DNA of 61,014 nt from Gemmatimonadota bacterium (GTDB taxonomy: Bacteria; Gemmatimonadota; Gemmatimonadetes; Longimicrobiales; Gaopeijiaceae). Below, piece after piece: positions 1 to 7,632 of the stretch (its first letter is position 1; each line of letters begins with the position of its first letter). Below the pieces are notes generated by a model. That model was not told the DNA's origin. It did not search any database and was given only the letters and a program-made list of their open reading frames with translations. The position numbers were made by a program, and so were the translations under genes. The stretch covers positions 1 through 61,014 of the forward strand of contig PBPC01000048.1 of assembly GCA_002724575.1 (NCBI GenBank). The letters are read 5' to 3'.

Positions 1-11
1 ACCGGACGCAG

Positions 12-51
12 CGCCACCGAAATTTTTTAAGGAAACGGCGTTTCAGTGGCG
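12..51. repeat. Imperfect hairpin downstream of the plug-domain gene
   Basis: Arms CGCCAC (12-17) and GTGGCG (46-51) are perfectly complementary. GAAA (19-22) and TTTC (41-44) extend the stem across one C/A mismatch. It lies about 160 bases past the stop of the minus-strand gene ending at 210. No T-run follows on either strand, so it is not a clear intrinsic terminator. The rest of 1-209 shows no recognisable gene in any frame; an open frame at the left edge encodes nothing I recognise. Confidence 0.35.
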
Positions 52-209
52 GCGATGTGTGCGGAGTCCAGCCCTCCGAATGTCGCGTACTCGCTATCCA
101 GAACGGCCCGAATCAGCTGGGTGACTGGGCACTATCTTACCTGAGCATCAGGGAGAAATTCATCCTGCGATTCATGACTGGTGAGTCTTGGTGCGCCACT
201 TAGAGGTCA

Positions 210-1019
210 CTACTGACCATCCCTCGTCCAGAAGAGGATCGCCCCGCATCCTCCGGTCGTGTGATACCGAGGAGGTGGTTGCTCGAAGGGTCCTCGATAC
301 ACTTCCACTGCCGCGATCCGGTCCATGGGTATAGCCGCATCCAAGGAGTAACGTTCATCCAGATACTGGAACACACCGTCTACATAGACCCTAGGTGTAC
401 AGGTTCCCCCCATCAAAGCCCTGAAACGCACGGCTGCATTCCATGGCACTTCGGTAGGGTTCACATACGTGCGACCATCTAACCCACCCCTGAACAATTC
501 TTGCGTAAAGAAAGCTGTACTGCGGAAGATATCCTCTGGGGTCAGGAAGTAGCCTTTTTCGTTCTCCAGACGCTCATAGAACCCCGTTGAATGAAGCCTG
601 AAGTCTGCCGGATCCACTCCCACCGTAATCCCTTCGATATTGACCGGAGCCTTATCTAGATTGATCCGGACGATACGAACCCCCTGGGCCTCTATCTCAA
701 ACGGCCCCTCACGCTTTCCTCTGTGCCCCAGAGCTCTTACCACGAGCATAAAAGTGCCCTCATCTTCAGGCATAACCGAGTAAAATCCGTTCTCGTCCGT
801 GAGAGCCGAAGCCACAGTATCACCTGTGGTTGCTATCAGTGAGACTGTGGCCAGCTGGATCGGACGGTCGGTCCCAAGTTCTACAACCAGACCCTGGACA
901 ATCTGTCCTGAAACTCGAGAACCAAGCCCAGAAGAGGCCATCATGATCAAAGCCATAAAGACAGCAAGACCTTGAATTTTCTGTTGGGAAGCCATCACAA
1001 GAAACGCGACTCTCTTCAT
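210..1019 (-). CDS. Secreted CarboxypepD_reg-like plus TonB-plug-like protein (orphan)
   Basis: The 269-residue protein begins with an N-terminal hydrophobic signal segment (about residues 15-38). A carboxypeptidase-regulatory-like beta domain follows (about 40-125), with the typical 'TDENGFYSV' turn. Residues 145-269 resemble the plug domain of TonB-dependent receptors: an 'RVYVDG' strand, 'VEVYRGP', and the terminal 'CGAILFWT' pattern. The protein stops where a receptor would begin its 22-strand barrel, so it cannot be a complete transporter. Orphan proteins of this architecture recur, as far as I know, in Gemmatimonadota. Two cysteines (in 'GGTCTPR' and 'GGCGA') might form a disulphide. 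The ATG at 1019 has an AGGA-type ribosome site just upstream. It follows tRNA-Ser and may be transcribed with it. Function unknown; an outer-membrane or periplasmic binding role is inference. Confidence 0.75.
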   Translation of the reverse strand: MKRVAFLVMASQQKIQGLAVFMALIMMASSGLGSRVSGQIVQGLVVELGTDRPIQLATVSLIATTGDTVASALTDENGFYSVMPEDEGTFMLVVRALGHRGKREGPFEIEAQGVRIVRINLDKAPVNIEGITVGVDPADFRLHSTGFYERLENEKGYFLTPEDIFRSTAFFTQELFRGGLDGRTYVNPTEVPWNAAVRFRALMGGTCTPRVYVDGVFQYLDERYSLDAAIPMDRIAAVEVYRGPFEQPPPRYHTTGGCGAILFWTRDGQ

Positions 1020-1101
1020 GCCTTAATCCTGTGCTGCACCCCACAGGACGGCAACTTAGACGGGCCCCACCCTCACGGGTGGAGCCCCAGGATATCCTTT
1101 A

Positions 1102-1185
1102 CGGAGGGGGTGGGATTCGAACCCACGAGGGCTTGCGCCCGCCGGTTTTCAAGACCGGTGCATTAGACCGCTCTGCCACCCCTCC
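1102..1185 (-). tRNA. tRNA-Ser (anticodon UGA)
   Basis: Read on the minus strand, the sequence folds as a class II tRNA. The acceptor GGAGGGG pairs with CCCCTCC and the discriminator is G. The anticodon arm ACCGGTCTTGAAAACCGGC carries UGA. A long variable arm (GGGCGCAAGCCC type) follows, then a T-arm with GGGTTCGAATCCC. Length is 84 bases; CCA is not encoded and would be added post-transcriptionally. The long variable arm and G73 support serine identity. It lies 96 bases after purH and 82 before the plug-domain gene. Confidence 0.95.
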
Positions 1186-1281
1186 TCAGAAAAAGATGGA
1201 ACTGACCGCTAGCTACTTCAACTGAAGGTCATCCCATCATATGGATAGAAAGCCCAATAGCTAGAAATGACGATCGATTTT

Positions 1282-2865
1282 CTAGTGACGGAAGAGTCTG
1301 CGTCCGGTAAAGACCATCGTGAGTCCGTGTTCGTTAGCCGCGTTAATAACTTCCTCGTCCCGGATAGAGCCACCCGGTTGAATAACCGCCTTAACCCCAG
1401 CTTCTGCAGCCGCATCAACACCATCCCGAAACGGGAAAAATGCATCAGATGCAAGGACGGAACCAGTTACATCAAATCCAGCTTCATCCGCTTTGCGTAC
1501 AGCAATCTTAGAAGAGTCCACCCGACTCATTTGACCCGCTCCGATCCCCAGCACTCCGCCATCACGGGCGATTAAGATCGCGTTTGATTTCACCGAGAAA
1601 ATCGCCGCCCAAGCGAAGCTTAAATCATCCATCTCAACTTCAGTGGGACGGCGTTGAGTTACGACTTTCCATGATGTATCAATTGATCCATAAGACGGTG
1701 GCTCAGAAGGTGTTTGTGCGAGCAAGCCCCCATACACTGACCTCACCGAGCGAGCTTCAGGTAGGAGACCATGGGACGCGATGAAGTCGGCTGCCCCCTC
1801 GGATGTACCAGGAAAGATGAGCAATCGAATATTCTTCTTCTGGCTCAGAACCGTCATGGCCTCATCCGAAAAACTTGGAGCTACCAGACATTCAATAAAG
1901 AGAGCGGACATCAGATTTGCTGTTTCCGCATCAACTTCTTGATTCACAGCTATTGCAGATCCGAACGCGCTCACCGGATCAGAGGCGAGTGCCTTTTCGT
2001 AAGCATCTGAAAGCGTCTCGCTGACCGCGAGGCCGCATGGTGTGGTGTGCTTGATGATGCAGACTGCAGCTCCTTTGGTGTTCGCGAATGGGGACAGTGC
2101 GAGCAGAGCTCCGTCTAAGTCCAACAGGTTATTATATGAAAGTTCCTTACCATGAAGTTGCCTGAGTGCAGAAAGTCCCACTGGGGATTCATGACCGTAA
2201 AAGGCAGCCTGCTGATCCGGGTTTTCTCCATACCTGAGTGTCTGGATTCGCTGCAAGGACACACCCAGCTTATTCGGTAGTGATTGAGCTTCCATGCTAC
2301 CAGTGAGGTATCCCGCTATAGATTCATCATAGGCACTGATGTGGCTGAAAACTTTCGCGGCAAGTTCACGTCTCAACTCTGAAGCTTCACCCTCGTCGAT
2401 AGCTGCGATGACCTTGTCGTAATCGTTTGGGTCGACAATCACCCAGACTTGTGTGTGTGATTTCGCAGCAGCCCTAATCATGGTAGGCCCACCTATGTCA
2501 ACTTTGTCCATCGCCTGAGACATCGTCACATCACCAGATGCTATGGTCTCCCTGAACGGATAAAGGTTCACAGCAACCAAATCGATCGGCCCATAACCGT
2601 GTTCCGTGAGAGCCTTCATATCCTCTTCATTATCCCTTCGAACAAGAATCCCAGCATGTATCGCTGGATGAAGAGTTTTCACACGTCCGTCCATCATCTC
2701 TGGATGTCTTGTGACCTCAGATACGCTGGTCACTTCAATACCCCCTTCACGGAGTGTGCGGGCCGTCCCACCCGTAGATAGAATCTCCCAACCGCGATCT
2801 TTAAGTGCGGTAGCGAGTTCCAGGATTCCTGTCTTATCGGATACGCTGAGAAGCGCCCGCTTCAT
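1282..2865 (-). CDS. purH: Bifunctional AICAR formyltransferase / IMP cyclohydrolase
   Basis: Catalyses the last two steps of de novo IMP synthesis. The N-terminal MGS-like IMP cyclohydrolase domain covers about residues 1-200, with 'STGGTA' and 'DGRVKTLHP'. The C-terminal AICAR transformylase domain carries 'IIKHTTPCG', matching the catalytic KHxNPCG region with Asn replaced by Thr. About 527 residues is normal for the family. A GTG at 2871 would add two residues, but AGGAG (2871-2875) sits five bases before the ATG at 2865, so I choose the ATG. It starts just after purN and should be co-transcribed with it. Confidence 0.97.
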   Translation of the reverse strand: MKRALLSVSDKTGILELATALKDRGWEILSTGGTARTLREGGIEVTSVSEVTRHPEMMDGRVKTLHPAIHAGILVRRDNEEDMKALTEHGYGPIDLVAVNLYPFRETIASGDVTMSQAMDKVDIGGPTMIRAAAKSHTQVWVIVDPNDYDKVIAAIDEGEASELRRELAAKVFSHISAYDESIAGYLTGSMEAQSLPNKLGVSLQRIQTLRYGENPDQQAAFYGHESPVGLSALRQLHGKELSYNNLLDLDGALLALSPFANTKGAAVCIIKHTTPCGLAVSETLSDAYEKALASDPVSAFGSAIAVNQEVDAETANLMSALFIECLVAPSFSDEAMTVLSQKKNIRLLIFPGTSEGAADFIASHGLLPEARSVRSVYGGLLAQTPSEPPSYGSIDTSWKVVTQRRPTEVEMDDLSFAWAAIFSVKSNAILIARDGGVLGIGAGQMSRVDSSKIAVRKADEAGFDVTGSVLASDAFFPFRDGVDAAAEAGVKAVIQPGGSIRDEEVINAANEHGLTMVFTGRRLFRH

Positions 2866-2873
2866 CCTCACTC

Positions 2874-3557
2874 CTATTCTGTGTGTTTTAGGTCGGTGGT
2901 TTCAGTACTTGATAGTTCAGGTAGATCTAGTGGCCCAGGATCTCGGCCCTCGATCAGGGCAGAGCACACGTGCTCCGCAACAAGAGGGTATAAACGATGT
3001 TCGATCTTCAAAACTCGGGCAGCCACAACTTCAGGAGAGTCGCCAGGCTCTACTGGTACCCGCGACTGCCCTATGATTGTACCCCGGTCATATTCTTCAT
3101 CGACATAGTGGACGGTAGCGCCAGTCATTGACTCACCGGCATCGACTACCGCTTGATGTACCCTCATCCCATACATGCCCTTGCCACCAAACGATGGCAG
3201 CAGTGCCGGATGAATATTGAGGATCCTACGTCGAAATCGGTGAACGACCTCACTTGGAATGAGACGAAGATAGCCAGCAAGAAAGATCACCTCGACCCTG
3301 TGAGCTTCTAGTACTGAGAGCATATCTTGTGCGACATCTAAGGGGGCACGCCCTTGGACGGGAATGATGGCTGCAGGGATCCCTGCCAAATCGGCTCGCT
3401 CAAGAACTCCAGCATTCTCGCGGTCCGTGACGACAAGCGACAATCTCCAGGGACAGAACTTGTCTTGGTAATCGAGTAGTGCTTGAACGTTCGTCCCACC
3501 ACCCGAGGCAAACGCAGCAGCTAGCAAAGGGGGGCCTGTCTCTAACCCTTTTTTCAA
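2874..3557 (-). CDS. purN: Phosphoribosylglycinamide formyltransferase
   Basis: Transfers a formyl group from 10-formyl-THF to GAR in purine synthesis. The Rossmann-like GART fold is shown by 'FASGGGTN', 'LAGYLRLI', the catalytic 'NIHPALLPSF' (Asn-His) and a downstream Asp region ('VDEEYDRG'). Length of 227 residues is slightly above the bacterial norm because of extra residues at both ends. The start codon is TTG within a TTGA overlap with the preceding hydrolase gene. GGAGGA just upstream supports it. purH follows immediately, so both purine steps are co-expressed. Confidence 0.95.
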   Translation of the reverse strand: MKKGLETGPPLLAAAFASGGGTNVQALLDYQDKFCPWRLSLVVTDRENAGVLERADLAGIPAAIIPVQGRAPLDVAQDMLSVLEAHRVEVIFLAGYLRLIPSEVVHRFRRRILNIHPALLPSFGGKGMYGMRVHQAVVDAGESMTGATVHYVDEEYDRGTIIGQSRVPVEPGDSPEVVAARVLKIEHRLYPLVAEHVCSALIEGRDPGPLDLPELSSTETTDLKHTE

Positions 3558-4207
3558 ATCTGTCCTCCACCATAATATTGGGTTAAAAACGGATTGGTTC
3601 GACGCTCCTGCCCCACAGTGGTTGGTGGCCCATGCCCCGTGAAGAGTTCTGTCTCATCAGGGAGCGTTAGTACCTGCTCTCGGATAGAATCCATGAGTGT
3701 ATCCATGTTGCCACCGGGGAGATCAGTTCGGCCGATCGATCCTGAAAACACCACGTCCCCTACTAAAGCGAAGCTCTCATCCGGGGAAACGAAGATCACG
3801 TGACCCGGTGAATGGCCTGGCGTGAAGCGCACATCCAGCGCACACGAATCGAATTCGTATCTCTGTCCAGCTATAAGTTCATCTGTAGGGGGCGGTTGGG
3901 GTATCGCCGTCATGCCAAACATCTGAGCTTGAAAGGGAGCCACCTTATAGAGCTCTTGATCATCTGCGTGCAACCAAATTGGCACATCAGGTGATATCGC
4001 ACGTATCTCCGAAATACCCTCTATATGATCGAGGTGAGCGTGCGTTAGAAGAATGGCGTGCAGATCAAGTCCTTCGTCTTGTATCTGGGGAACTACCTCG
4101 GACGCTGCGGCTCCCGGGTCAATTACGACTGCGGCGGATGAATCTCCGCAAATAACTAGGTAGGTGTTCTCGCCGAACCCCCCACCAGTGAAGGCCCGGA
4201 CCTTCAT
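3554..4207 (-). CDS. Metallo-beta-lactamase-fold hydrolase (glyoxalase II-like)
   Basis: The 217-residue single-domain protein has the metal-binding 'THAHLDHIEG' (HxHxDH) at about residues 75-84. Further ligands appear in 'FTPGHSPGH', 'LVGDVVF' and 'FTGHGP'. The family includes hydroxyacylglutathione hydrolase-like thioesterases and other small-molecule hydrolases. It lacks the C-terminal extension of true GloB, so the substrate is not predictable. It lies between the Fe-S carrier gene and purN, overlapping purN by four bases. Confidence 0.85.
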   Translation of the reverse strand: MKVRAFTGGGFGENTYLVICGDSSAAVVIDPGAAASEVVPQIQDEGLDLHAILLTHAHLDHIEGISEIRAISPDVPIWLHADDQELYKVAPFQAQMFGMTAIPQPPPTDELIAGQRYEFDSCALDVRFTPGHSPGHVIFVSPDESFALVGDVVFSGSIGRTDLPGGNMDTLMDSIREQVLTLPDETELFTGHGPPTTVGQERRTNPFLTQYYGGGQI

Positions 4208-4237
4208 GGTCTCAGATGCGACCGCAGCGAACAGCCG

Positions 4238-4564
4238 TCAAGCTGTGAACGAACTCCCACATCCGCATCCACCCGATGCGTTCGGGTTATTGAATGTAAA
4301 ACCCTGGCCCATAACGCTTGTCACATAATCGATCTCGACGCCCTCAAGATACTGTGCGCTGAATGGATCAATGAAGATTTTCACACCCCGGATATCGAGA
4401 ATCTCATCATCCGATTCTGGTTCGTCCTCAATGTTGAGGCCGTACTGAAATCCAGAGCAACCACCTGGTAAAACTGCAACTCTCAATCCCGCTTCACTCT
4501 CAGCACTATGCTCTTGAATGAAGTCTTGAACTTTTTCTGTTGCTGTCGCCGTCAAGGTCATCAT
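4238..4564 (-). CDS. erpA: Iron-sulphur cluster A-type carrier (ErpA/IscA/SufA family)
   Basis: The 108-residue A-type carrier has the three conserved cysteines: one in 'LPGGCSGFQY' and the C-terminal pair in 'GGCGCGSSF'. These proteins accept and deliver [2Fe-2S] or [4Fe-4S] clusters to apo-enzymes. Discrimination among ErpA, IscA and SufA from sequence alone is weak, and no suf or isc genes are adjacent. A strong AGGAGG (4576-4581) precedes the ATG by 11 bases. The gene probably heads the transcript that continues into the hydrolase, purN and purH. Confidence 0.88.
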   Translation of the reverse strand: MMTLTATATEKVQDFIQEHSAESEAGLRVAVLPGGCSGFQYGLNIEDEPESDDEILDIRGVKIFIDPFSAQYLEGVEIDYVTSVMGQGFTFNNPNASGGCGCGSSFTA

Positions 4565-4805
4565 GACGCCGGTTACCTCCTGAGGTGATGTACCTGTCAG
4601 AGCCGGTCTAAGTACCGGGTCAAAAACAATACCCGCATGGCCATTTTACGTTTCCAGCCTAGGACACAGGGGTACGCCCAAAGCTACCCGTGCCGAAAAA
4701 TCAGGTCAACGTCGGATACTTTGTAGGACCAGCTTGTCCCCAAACTGACAACCAGCCTGGTAGGCTTATAGGTATCACACTGCGCGCTGAGACCAACCTG
4801 TAGCC
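4565..4805. other. Intergenic spacer between selA and the Fe-S carrier gene
   Basis: 241 bases without a gene. It holds the AGGAGG ribosome site for the Fe-S carrier and probably its promoter. TTGACC-like hexamers are visible on the minus strand, but no convincing paired -10 box. No terminator hairpin with a T-run was seen after selA. Confidence 0.5.
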
Positions 4806-6203
4806 CTAAGAACCAGATCCTTCATTACTGGCCTGTCTGACCCGCCTGACTAAATCGTTCTCCTCCCCCGGGAGCACTGTACGCAAATCGATGAGCACCC
4901 TCTTATCTACGATTCGTGCAATTACCGGAGGATCCCCGTTCCGTAGGTGCATCGCCAAAATTTCTGCACTATTTGGAGCATCCAAGGCTAGGGCGAAGCC
5001 CGGAAGCTTCACGCCCGGATAAGTTCCACCCCCTACTCTGCCCTCTGACTCCACGATACTACTCCCGACACCTAGCCCTTTTAGTTCAGCGGTTAGTTGC
5101 TCGCATCGTTTACCGAGAGCCTCCGGAGTGTTGGCCAGCATTCGCAGGGTGGGAATTGACTCAAGAGCTTGAGCAGGATCCCGATAGAGTTGAAGCGTTG
5201 CCTCAAGACCGGCAAGCGTGACCTTATCTACACGCAGTGCCCGACAAAGGGGATTTTGACGCAGCGAATCAATCAACTCTGAGTTCCCTAGAATAATCCC
5301 GGCCTGGGGACCACCAAGTAGCTTGTCTCCTGAAACAGCAACAAGATCCGCACCCGCATTGAGCGAATCAGAAGCTAGCGGCTCAGCTGGAAGGGCTAGT
5401 GTATCTGAAGCAATAAATAACCCTGATCCAAGGTCATGGAGTAATGGGATTTCTTTTTCATTTGCTAAATCAGCGAGTGAAGCAAGGGCTGCGTCTTCTG
5501 TGAATCCAGTGATTCTGAAGTTGGACCGGTGAACCTTTAAGATCGCGGCAACCTCACCCGTTTTGGTCGAGTCCTCATAATCCGATAGACGCGTCCGGTT
5601 GGTGCTACCCACTTCAACTAAGAATGCACCTGCACGCTCCAGTATCTCAGGAATTCTAAATCCCCCGCCAATCTCGACGAGTTCACCCCGGGAAACGGCA
5701 ACCCCTTTTCCTCTCGCCGTGGTGTTAAGTACTAGAACGAGCGCCGCAGCGTTGTTGTTTACCACGATGGCGTCTTCTGCACCCGTCAATTCTCGGAGAA
5801 GCTTCACACAATGGTCGTACCGGGAGCCCCTTTTCCCCAATTCAACATCATACTCTAAATTCGAATAGCTTCGAGCAGCAGCAGCCATCGCATCAGCAGC
5901 AACCTCTGCCAACGGGGCTCGGCCAAGGTTCGTATGGAGTACTACTCCGGTTGCGTTAATGACTCCACGTAACGAGGGCATCGTTTCCTGACCTAAACGA
6001 ATCAACACGGTTCGAGCGTAGTAAGCGAGTCCATCAGGCTCGATATCTTCTTCTCCTGCAAGCAGACTGTTCCTGATCTCCTCAATCACGATCCGTGTCA
6101 CCCTAACCACTAGCTGCCGAGGAAATTCCTTCAGAATTGGTTCGAATTCAGATGAAGCCAAAAGAGCATCAACCGACGGAATTCCACGCCTCGGGTCACT
6201 CAT
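4806..6203 (-). CDS. selA: L-seryl-tRNA(Sec) selenium transferase
   Basis: PLP enzyme converting Ser-tRNA(Sec) to Sec-tRNA(Sec) with selenophosphate. Family signatures run the full length (465 residues, normal): 'LHTNLGRAPL', 'SNLEYDVELGKRGSRYDH', 'VNNNAAA', 'SRGELVEIGG', 'EVGSTNRT', 'DLGSG', and the PLP-lysine motif 'SGDKLLGGPQAG' (Lys294). This looks like a genuine SelA rather than the SelA-like enzymes of other pathways. It overlaps the upstream lipoprotein gene by ATGA, so it sits at the end of a valS-lipoprotein-selA transcript. No selB, selD or tRNA-Sec is visible in the window. Confidence 0.94.
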   Translation of the reverse strand: MSDPRRGIPSVDALLASSEFEPILKEFPRQLVVRVTRIVIEEIRNSLLAGEEDIEPDGLAYYARTVLIRLGQETMPSLRGVINATGVVLHTNLGRAPLAEVAADAMAAAARSYSNLEYDVELGKRGSRYDHCVKLLRELTGAEDAIVVNNNAAALVLVLNTTARGKGVAVSRGELVEIGGGFRIPEILERAGAFLVEVGSTNRTRLSDYEDSTKTGEVAAILKVHRSNFRITGFTEDAALASLADLANEKEIPLLHDLGSGLFIASDTLALPAEPLASDSLNAGADLVAVSGDKLLGGPQAGIILGNSELIDSLRQNPLCRALRVDKVTLAGLEATLQLYRDPAQALESIPTLRMLANTPEALGKRCEQLTAELKGLGVGSSIVESEGRVGGGTYPGVKLPGFALALDAPNSAEILAMHLRNGDPPVIARIVDKRVLIDLRTVLPGEENDLVRRVRQASNEGSGS

Positions 6204-7582
6204 CGAGTACCAACCTCTACTCCCGCTGTATCCACCGCTACCGTATCAGGTGCCAAAATAGAATCCGTTACGTCTGCAACATCATCAATATCACTAGGTG
6301 CTATAAAGAAAGAAGCTTCCCCACCTCCTTGTGGCACCCCATAAAGATTTTCCAGGTCACTTATGGCCACATTATACGTGATGTCTGGTGACAAAGAATT
6401 GCCCAACAATACGACGATACGCCTCGCAGGAAGCCGTTCTCCATCCGGACCGCCTGCTTGTCTCTGACCGGCACTATTCGGACCTACTCCCCGAGAAGGA
6501 GGTGAGACAGAACGACCGTCCAGATCAGGTGGCCCTCTCCTACGAACTGGTTCAGAATCCTCCAGAACCTCCTGAGACACCCCAACATCAGGGGGAATAC
6601 TATCAGCTATCGTACTATCTAATCCTGCAGCAATTTCAGCAGCCATAGCAGATGCCTGTAATACCGCATCCAGGGAGTCGAGAACCACCAGTGAATCCAT
6701 AACCATCGTGACGTACGCGAGGTAGTCGTGTTCATGAAGGACGCTGTCCACAAGAACATCGGTACCATCCTCAGTAGCCACGGTCAGGGTGATCGTCTCG
6801 AGTACTAGTCCAGGATCCAGATAGTCATCGAACTCTAATAGAAGAGTGACCGAGTCGAGCGCTGAAGCAGTGACTAGAGTCGCTGACGTGGTATCTGGCT
6901 GAAGAACAGGAAAGTTCAGGAACACGGTGTCCCCATTCTCTATCGAAAGATTCCTACTACCCTGTATCTCCATCATATCGATTACGGCATCTGCGTTGCG
7001 ATCGTTAAACGCCGTGATCTCATAGTTAGCGCCAGGGATATATCTGAACGCATAGACCCCTTGGTTGTCGGTTACGGCAACATGGACGACAGAATCCTCG
7101 TCTAATGCAGTTGCCCAGACTTGGTATTCATCCACTCCTGACCCAGTAACACGATCCCAAGCAATCCCAGCAAGCGTAGTCGGAACTGTCTCTGCCCCCG
7201 TCGAGAATATGAGCTCGAACGGATCTCTCATTTGATTCCCGAATAAATCGCGCACAACCGGCAGGAGTGTCACACGATAAACCAGATCAGGTCGGAAGCC
7301 ACCCACCAATTCTACGGTCAAGCTTCTCGAACTATGTCCGACCACCACTTCACCGGTCCTTGGAGAAATGATGACTGCATTGTCGAACGTTCCGCTACTT
7401 GGACGCTCACTGATTCGCTCATCAAACTCAAAACGAATTGACCCATCCATTGTCCCTAGCAACTCAAACGTATCCGGAACAGTCCGAATAACGATGGGAG
7501 GCCTGAGATCTTCTGGGCCACCGGGAGGCGCACCTTGCTGTGCGCAAGAACTAGCCAGAACGATCCCGAGTGCTGCTGACAA
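6200..7582 (-). CDS. Ig-like (SbsA-type) lipoprotein
   Basis: The protein begins with a hydrophobic segment ending 'LASSCAQQG', a probable though imperfect lipobox. 'GPEDLRPP' and a bacterial Ig-like domain ('FEFDERI...FSTG', about residues 30-130) follow. A SdrD/CNA-B-like beta domain comes next, with 'DRNADAVID' resembling a calcium-binding loop. The C-terminal region is acidic, Pro/Arg-rich in part and probably disordered. Proteins of this type are common surface lipoproteins in Bacteroidota and Gemmatimonadota. The TTG at 7582 leaves no positive n-region. The frame is open upstream to the valS stop and would add Lys and Arg residues, so the true start is probably a rare codon upstream, for example CTG at 7636 or ATT at 7618. 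Confidence 0.78.
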   Translation of the reverse strand: MSAALGIVLASSCAQQGAPPGGPEDLRPPIVIRTVPDTFELLGTMDGSIRFEFDERISERPSSGTFDNAVIISPRTGEVVVGHSSRSLTVELVGGFRPDLVYRVTLLPVVRDLFGNQMRDPFELIFSTGAETVPTTLAGIAWDRVTGSGVDEYQVWATALDEDSVVHVAVTDNQGVYAFRYIPGANYEITAFNDRNADAVIDMMEIQGSRNLSIENGDTVFLNFPVLQPDTTSATLVTASALDSVTLLLEFDDYLDPGLVLETITLTVATEDGTDVLVDSVLHEHDYLAYVTMVMDSLVVLDSLDAVLQASAMAAEIAAGLDSTIADSIPPDVGVSQEVLEDSEPVRRRGPPDLDGRSVSPPSRGVGPNSAGQRQAGGPDGERLPARRIVVLLGNSLSPDITYNVAISDLENLYGVPQGGGEASFFIAPSDIDDVADVTDSILAPDTVAVDTAGVEVGTR

Positions 7583-7632
7583 CGCACCGACAGATTGAAC
7601 AAGTAGCTGACGGGAAATTGTCTTTGAAGTAC

